Below the pieces are notes generated by a model that did not search any database, was not told where the DNA came from, and saw only the letters and a program-made list of their open reading frames with translations. Of a stretch of 6,094 bases of DNA, positions 4,846-6,094 are shown one piece after another; positions within the stretch are counted from its first letter, which is position 1; every line of letters begins with the position of its first letter. The stretch spans positions 1-6,094 of the forward strand of contig CAHJWV010000166.1 in the NCBI GenBank assembly GCA_903643055.1. Direction: 5' to 3'. This DNA comes from Burkholderiales bacterium (GTDB lineage: Bacteria > Pseudomonadota > Gammaproteobacteria > Burkholderiales > Burkholderiaceae). The translations under genes and the position numbers were made by a program.

Positions 4846-6094
4846 ATGAAGACGCTGCGCGACGCCTGGTCGATTGCCCGCAGCGAGGCGGCGATGTTTC
4901 GGCGCTTCCCGCGGCTGTGGATGTCGGTGCTGGGCGTGTTGATCATCCCGGCGCTTTACGCCTTCATCTACCTCTCCAGCGTCTGGGACCCGGCCTCGCG
5001 CACCTCGGCCTTGCCGGCGGCCATCGTCAACCTCGATGAAGGCGTCGATTACCGCGGGCAGTCGGCCCACATCGGCACCGAGCTGGCGGCCACGCTGCAG
5101 CAGCGGCACCTGTTCGGCTTCCAGATGTTCGAAGACGAACCATCGGCCCGCAAGGCGGTGCGTGAGGGCCGGCTGATCATGGCGTTGATCATCCCGCGCG
5201 ACTTCAGCGCCAACGCCGTGCCGGGCCTGCAGCCGGGCGCGGGCCGGCTGATCGTCTACACCTCCGAAGGCAATAACTACGTGGGCGCAGGCATGGCGCG
5301 CCGCTTTGCCGAAGAGCTGGGCCACCAGGTCAATGAAACGCTGAACGAGAAGCGCTGGGAGCTGGTGTTGACCAGCGCCGCCGGCTCGCAGCGCAGCGTG
5401 CGCAGCCTGAAAGATGGCGTGGCGCAATTGCGCATCGGCTCGCACGACCTGGTGCGCGGCCTCGCGCAAGCCGACAACGGCTCGCGCGCGCTGAATGACG
5501 GCGCGCACAAGCTCAATGAAGCCGCGGGCCCGTTGACCAGCGGCTTCAAGCAGCTGGCCGGTGGCGTGCGCACGATGGACGCGCGGCGCGCGTCCACGGC
5601 CGATCTGCAGGCCTTGCGCAGCGGCTCGCATGCATTGGCCGAAGGCCATGCCGAACTGAGCCGTGGCCTGGAGCAGCTTCAGGCGGGCGCGCAGCGCCTG
5701 ACCGACGGCGCGCAGCAGCTGCACGACGAGACCGAAGACATCCTTTTCGTCGGCACCAAGATTTCGCAAGGCGCCTCCGCGCTGGCCGAGGGCGGTGCGC
5801 AATTGAGCAACGGGCTGCAAAAGGCACGCAATGGGCAGATCCGCCTCGGCGAAGGCGCGGTGCGGCTGCATGGCGGTGTGCTGAAGCTGACCGAAGGCGT
5901 GGCCGCACTCGGTGACGGCCTGCACCTGATGGCCGCGCGCCTGCCCGATGACGCGAGGCTCGATGCCTTCGGCAATGCGTCGACATCGCTTGCCCAGGGC
6001 ACCCAGAACCTGCGCATGGGTGTCGAGAAGCTGCATGTGGGCGCAGCGCAATTGGCGGGTGGCCTGGACTTGCTCGAATCGTCGCTGCCGAACG
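4846..6094 (+). CDS. YhgE/Pip family membrane protein (ABC-2 transporter related), N-terminal part
   Basis: ATG 4846 opens a frame that runs to the window end without a stop: 416 codons plus one base. Residues 1-25 are a basic cytoplasmic start (RRFPRLW) and 26-45 one transmembrane helix (VLGVLIIPALYAFIYLSS). Then comes the YhgE/Pip N-terminal extracytoplasmic domain, with ALPAAIVNLDEG (55-66) and MALIIPRDFS (112-121). A long xxxLxxG heptad region spans about 191-406: glycines fall every 7 residues in three phased blocks, nearly all with Leu three residues before. These features match the YhgE/Pip family (phage infection protein in lactococci, EsaA-like relatives), whose C-terminus normally carries several more transmembrane helices related to ABC-2 permeases. 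That part is beyond the edge. Proteobacterial members often sit near efflux genes, so an envelope or export role is plausible but unproven. The start is the only ATG/GTG/TTG in frame after an upstream TGA. No Shine-Dalgarno is visible (CCCTCCTCACCGCG precedes it). It could be cotranscribed with rpe, 91 bases upstream. Confidence 0.92.
   Translation, partial: MKTLRDAWSIARSEAAMFRRFPRLWMSVLGVLIIPALYAFIYLSSVWDPASRTSALPAAIVNLDEGVDYRGQSAHIGTELAATLQQRHLFGFQMFEDEPSARKAVREGRLIMALIIPRDFSANAVPGLQPGAGRLIVYTSEGNNYVGAGMARRFAEELGHQVNETLNEKRWELVLTSAAGSQRSVRSLKDGVAQLRIGSHDLVRGLAQADNGSRALNDGAHKLNEAAGPLTSGFKQLAGGVRTMDARRASTADLQALRSGSHALAEGHAELSRGLEQLQAGAQRLTDGAQQLHDETEDILFVGTKISQGASALAEGGAQLSNGLQKARNGQIRLGEGAVRLHGGVLKLTEGVAALGDGLHLMAARLPDDARLDAFGNASTSLAQGTQNLRMGVEKLHVGAAQLAGGLDLLESSLPN

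Noticed and set aside
4624..6051. Long minus-strand open frame (475 codons) opposite the YhgE/Pip gene and the end of rpe
   Set aside because: Its product is a low-complexity Ala/Arg/Gln/His-rich sequence with no family motif, typical of antisense frames in GC-rich genes. Both opposing plus-strand genes have clear family signatures.
1..6094. Search for a mobile element, phage, CRISPR, toxin-antitoxin or defence system
   Set aside because: No transposase, terminal repeats, direct-repeat array, tRNA edge or composition change is visible. The 'recombinase' family name on the 1620-3656 gene is not evidence of mobility.

Overview
The window looks like ordinary chromosome from a GC-rich betaproteobacterium, most likely Burkholderiales (the Rubrivivax/Leptothrix/Roseateles side is a guess). 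The basis is the high GC by eye, strong GC3 codon bias throughout, and the neighbourhood itself: mltA, a PF10136-type 'site-specific recombinase' membrane protein, apaG and rpe together are a typical betaproteobacterial gene set. I see no transposase, integrase, tRNA, rRNA, CRISPR array or compositional island, and no defence system.

Layout, left to right. (1) Bases 1-231 (+) hold the C-terminal end of a DUF1348 (SnoaL/NTF2-like) protein. (2) It converges on mltA (-, about 273-1478), a lipoprotein lytic transglycosylase. (3) Head-to-head with mltA is a 39-residue single-pass membrane protein gene (+, 1480-1599). The two genes start within a few bases of each other. (4) That small gene converges, 20 bases apart, on a long gene (-, 1620-3656) for a multi-pass membrane protein of the family usually labelled 'site-specific recombinase'. 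(5) apaG (-, 3656-4030) lies directly upstream of it with a one-base stop/start overlap (TGATG), so apaG and the membrane protein form a two-gene operon. (6) rpe (+, 4065-4754) diverges from apaG across 34 bases. (7) A YhgE/Pip-family membrane protein gene (+, 4846 to the window end) follows rpe after 91 bases and is cut by the window edge.

How the genes work together: rpe serves the pentose phosphate/Calvin pathways, mltA peptidoglycan turnover, and apaG is a small stress/ion-associated protein. The YhgE/Pip protein is an envelope-spanning protein related to ABC-2 exporters. I see no single pathway joining them, beyond the apaG operon and the shared apaG/rpe promoter.

The most notable signal is the apaG-rpe intergenic region. 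Each gene has a -10-like hexamer (TAAAAT or TAGAAT) ending exactly 6 bases before its ATG, and the whole arrangement is mirror-symmetric about position 4047.5. Neither gene has a Shine-Dalgarno sequence. This predicts a compact bidirectional promoter making leaderless or nearly leaderless transcripts. Secondary points are the doubtful 'recombinase' label, the overlapping starts of mltA and the small membrane gene, tandem inverted repeats next to that junction, and a very regular heptad glycine lattice in the YhgE/Pip protein.
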